NCBI GenBank assembly: GCA_013002105.1
Contig: JABDKS010000191.1
Coordinates: 1 to 7,871, forward strand
Direction: 5' to 3'
Length of the DNA: 7,871 nucleotides
Source of the DNA: Pirellulaceae bacterium
Lineage (GTDB): Bacteria > Planctomycetota > Planctomycetia > Pirellulales > Pirellulaceae
Positions 6,041 through 7,871 of this stretch are shown here, one piece after another (position 1 is the first letter of the stretch; every line of letters starts with the position of its first letter). The notes under the pieces are model-generated. The model saw nothing but the letters and a program-made list of their open reading frames with translations. It made no database searches and was not told the DNA's origin. The translations under genes were made by a program, and so were the position numbers.

Positions 6041-6931
6041 CTAAGGCCGCACGTTGAATATCGGCAACCTGCTTCGTATCAGTTCGCTTTCGTAAGCACG
6101 ACGAACCGTAACATTCTTGGCCGGTGAGTCGATTGGAAAGAGATGCAATTCAACCGTGATCGTTTCGGCATTCTCGCCAGCCAGGTACTGGGCTAGCGAT
6201 GGACGATCACTTTCTTTTAGGTGTGTTGTCAATCGTTGGGACAGATTCGATGCTTCGCCAATGTACAAATAGCCGGCCTCGCTGCGAAAAAGATAAATGC
6301 CGGGCCGCCGCAGGGTGTCATCCGACTGCAACAACCGACGCAGCTCATCCAGCGTGACCGTTCGGATGTTACGTTCCCAATTCGCGACACGTAAAACCAA
6401 CTCGGGTTTTAATGCTCGTTTTTTGCGTAGATTTAAAACCGTTTTGCGTACTGCGTACGGGTCGACGTCCCGATCAATCTTCTCTGCTTCGCGTTGCAAT
6501 TCCGCTCGCAGCAACGGATCGGCCAAAATCGTGTCGGTCGTGACTTGATGACGATCGGCCACGACACGGGCCGCGATCTCCGCGATTGGGGCGACTGCCG
6601 CATCGACCCTGGGACCACGTTTTGTCGTACGTGACGTTAGTTTACCCGCTTTGCGCAGTTGCAGTAGTTTCAGCAATGCGGCACGCTCTTGCTCGCGACC
6701 AAGCGGTTGGTCGGTTTCTAAATCCGCCAAAAATCGTGAGCGTAAAGTGTCATTGATCAGCACTTCATCACTGCTGAAACCATCGGCGTTTTTGTCGAAC
6801 GAACTGATGACGTCAGCAGCATCAACCGCCACCTGCGCGAATGAACAGACGGGGAATAGTCCCACCAACACGACGGCACTCGATATTAAGCCAAGACGAC
6901 CTACGGCATGTAGAAACATTAATTGCATCAT
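6041..6931 (-). CDS. secreted GIY-YIG nuclease-domain protein
   Basis: This encodes 296 residues from ATG 6931. A signal peptide is evident at about 1-32 (LGLISSAVVLVGLFPVCSFA, cleavage near SFA|Q). An EF-hand-like loop DKNADGFSSDEV follows at 46-57, one residue short of the canonical 12-residue spacing to Glu. A helical, charged middle region spans about 60-205. The C-terminal GIY-YIG domain has GIY (211-213), YIG (223-225), the catalytic Arg R233 (NLSQRL), Glu E281 (YESELI) and Asn N293 (PIFN), so all key residues are present and activity is plausible. Most GIY-YIG proteins are cytoplasmic DNA repair or homing nucleases, so an export signal is unusual. A TTG at 7003 would extend the N-terminus by 24 polar residues and is less likely. 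The DNA substrate and physiological role are unknown. Confidence 0.85.
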   Translation of the reverse strand: MMQLMFLHAVGRLGLISSAVVLVGLFPVCSFAQVAVDAADVISSFDKNADGFSSDEVLINDTLRSRFLADLETDQPLGREQERAALLKLLQLRKAGKLTSRTTKRGPRVDAAVAPIAEIAARVVADRHQVTTDTILADPLLRAELQREAEKIDRDVDPYAVRKTVLNLRKKRALKPELVLRVANWERNIRTVTLDELRRLLQSDDTLRRPGIYLFRSEAGYLYIGEASNLSQRLTTHLKESDRPSLAQYLAGENAETITVELHLFPIDSPAKNVTVRRAYESELIRSRLPIFNVRP

Positions 6932-7017
6932 CGACTTCGCGTATTGGCTCACGAGGGTTAAAGTTGGTACCGATACACGCCGTGACAACGGTCCTTTTGT
7001 CAAACGATGAGCCCGCT

Positions 7018-7871
7018 ATGCGTATTGTTCTCTGTTATCCAGTCGAAAACCAGCATATCAAACAGATTCAGGCTGCCGCACCCGATGCAGACGTGGTGAA
7101 CGCTGGACAAGAGCGAATCGATGAATTGCTGCCTACGGCGGATATTTTTATTGGACATGCCAAAGTCCCCGTGAATTGGGATCGCGTGCTTGCAGCCAAA
7201 AAATTGCGATGGATTCAGTCGTCCGCCGCGGGCCTGGATCACTGTCTGGTGCCCGGTGTCATCGATTCGGACATCATCGTTAGTAGCGCATCGGGATTGT
7301 TTGCTCCTCAGGTGGCAGAACAGACGTTCGCCCTTTTGCATGGGTTGTTGCGCCGGTTGCCGCTGTTTTTTCGTGCCGAAGCGAAACGTGAGTTTATCCG
7401 TTTGCCGACCGACGATCTCCGAGGCAAAACCGTCGGAATCGTTGGGCTTGGTGGAAACGGCCGAATGATTGCCAGCGTGTTGTCACCATGGGATGTTCGC
7501 GTGGTCGCGACGGACTATTACCCGATCGACCCACCGTCGAATATCGACGCACTTTGGCCGGCAGAGGATCTCGATCGTCTCCTGGAGGCATCTGATATTG
7601 TGATTTTGGCCTTGCCGCTCAACGCGGGTACTGACGGATTGTTCGACGCCCAGCGGATTGCGCAGATGAAAGCGGGCAGTTATTTAATTAATGTTGCACG
7701 TGGTTCGGTTGTGGTCGAATCGGCGCTGGTGGATGCACTGCAATCCGGTCACTTGGCCGGTGCGGGATTGGATGTCACCGAAGTCGAACCGCTGGCAGAA
7801 TCGAGTCTCCTATGGGATGATCCGAAAGTCATCATTACACCCCACGTTGGTGCACAATCATCACGACGCGT
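7018..7871 (+). CDS. D-2-hydroxyacid dehydrogenase family, 3' end cut by window
   Basis: The 284 complete codons visible cover nearly the whole family length (about 310-330). After the N-terminal substrate-domain half, the Rossmann motif GLGGNG lies at residues 143-148 (KTVGIVGLGGNGRMIA). Asp166 follows strand beta-2 (RVVATDYYP) and indicates NAD rather than NADP. The catalytic triad is present: Arg228 (NVARGSVV), Glu257 (DVTEVEPL) and His276 (ITPHVGA). The enzyme should reversibly oxidise a D-2-hydroxyacid to a 2-keto acid; glyoxylate/hydroxypyruvate reductase or a phosphoglycerate dehydrogenase-like role are possible, but the substrate cannot be read. Start ATG 7018 (MRIVLCYPVE) gives a normal first strand; its ribosome-binding site is weak. 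It is divergent from the GIY-YIG gene across 86 bp. Confidence 0.92.
   Translation, partial: MRIVLCYPVENQHIKQIQAAAPDADVVNAGQERIDELLPTADIFIGHAKVPVNWDRVLAAKKLRWIQSSAAGLDHCLVPGVIDSDIIVSSASGLFAPQVAEQTFALLHGLLRRLPLFFRAEAKREFIRLPTDDLRGKTVGIVGLGGNGRMIASVLSPWDVRVVATDYYPIDPPSNIDALWPAEDLDRLLEASDIVILALPLNAGTDGLFDAQRIAQMKAGSYLINVARGSVVVESALVDALQSGHLAGAGLDVTEVEPLAESSLLWDDPKVIITPHVGAQSSRR

Noticed and set aside
7000..7341. 113-codon minus-strand open frame
   Set aside because: It is antisense to the D-2-hydroxyacid dehydrogenase, whose full catalytic motif set is present on the plus strand.

Overview
The window looks like chromosomal DNA from a planctomycete, probably the Rhodopirellula/Pirellulales group. 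This is inferred from moderate GC, loosely packed genes that switch strand, weak Shine-Dalgarno signals, long low-complexity linkers with in-frame tandem repeats, and secreted or membrane-anchored proteins of unusual architecture. No rRNA, tRNA, CRISPR array or insertion sequence was seen.

Layout. 2..334 (+) is the 3' end of a Lon substrate-binding-domain protein. After about 235 bp without a gene comes a UspA-type universal stress protein (570..1133, +). An intergenic 16-bp tandem repeat follows (1139..1234). On the minus strand, an ornithine cyclodeaminase/mu-crystallin family enzyme most like SbnB (1892..2950) lies 43 bp upstream of a two-helix membrane protein (1309..1848), so the two may be co-transcribed. 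A 417-bp divergent intergenic region leads to a large plus-strand gene (3368..5350). A four-helix small membrane protein (5406..5753, -) converges on it. Next comes a gene-free stretch with a 24-bp-arm inverted repeat (5920..5975). A secreted GIY-YIG nuclease-like protein (6041..6931, -) is divergent from a D-2-hydroxyacid dehydrogenase (7018 to the window edge, +).

The main result is the 3368..5350 gene. Read conventionally it is broken by a TGA at 4376..4378, but the same reading frame stays open for another 323 codons. The sequence across the TGA continues a thioredoxin-like domain without interruption. A 7-bp stem with a 4-nt loop starting with G lies 16 nt after the TGA, which is bacterial SECIS geometry. 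The TGA also falls where the first catalytic cysteine of the CxxC motif sits in related thioredoxin-fold (DUF255/YyaL-like) proteins. The simplest reading is a 660-residue membrane-anchored selenoprotein with a U-N-N-A motif and a second, cysteine-poor thioredoxin-like domain. Selenocysteine is an inference: no sel genes lie in the window, and a recent nonsense mutation is the main alternative.

Apart from the possible 1892/1309 pair, the genes look like independent units with no obvious shared pathway.
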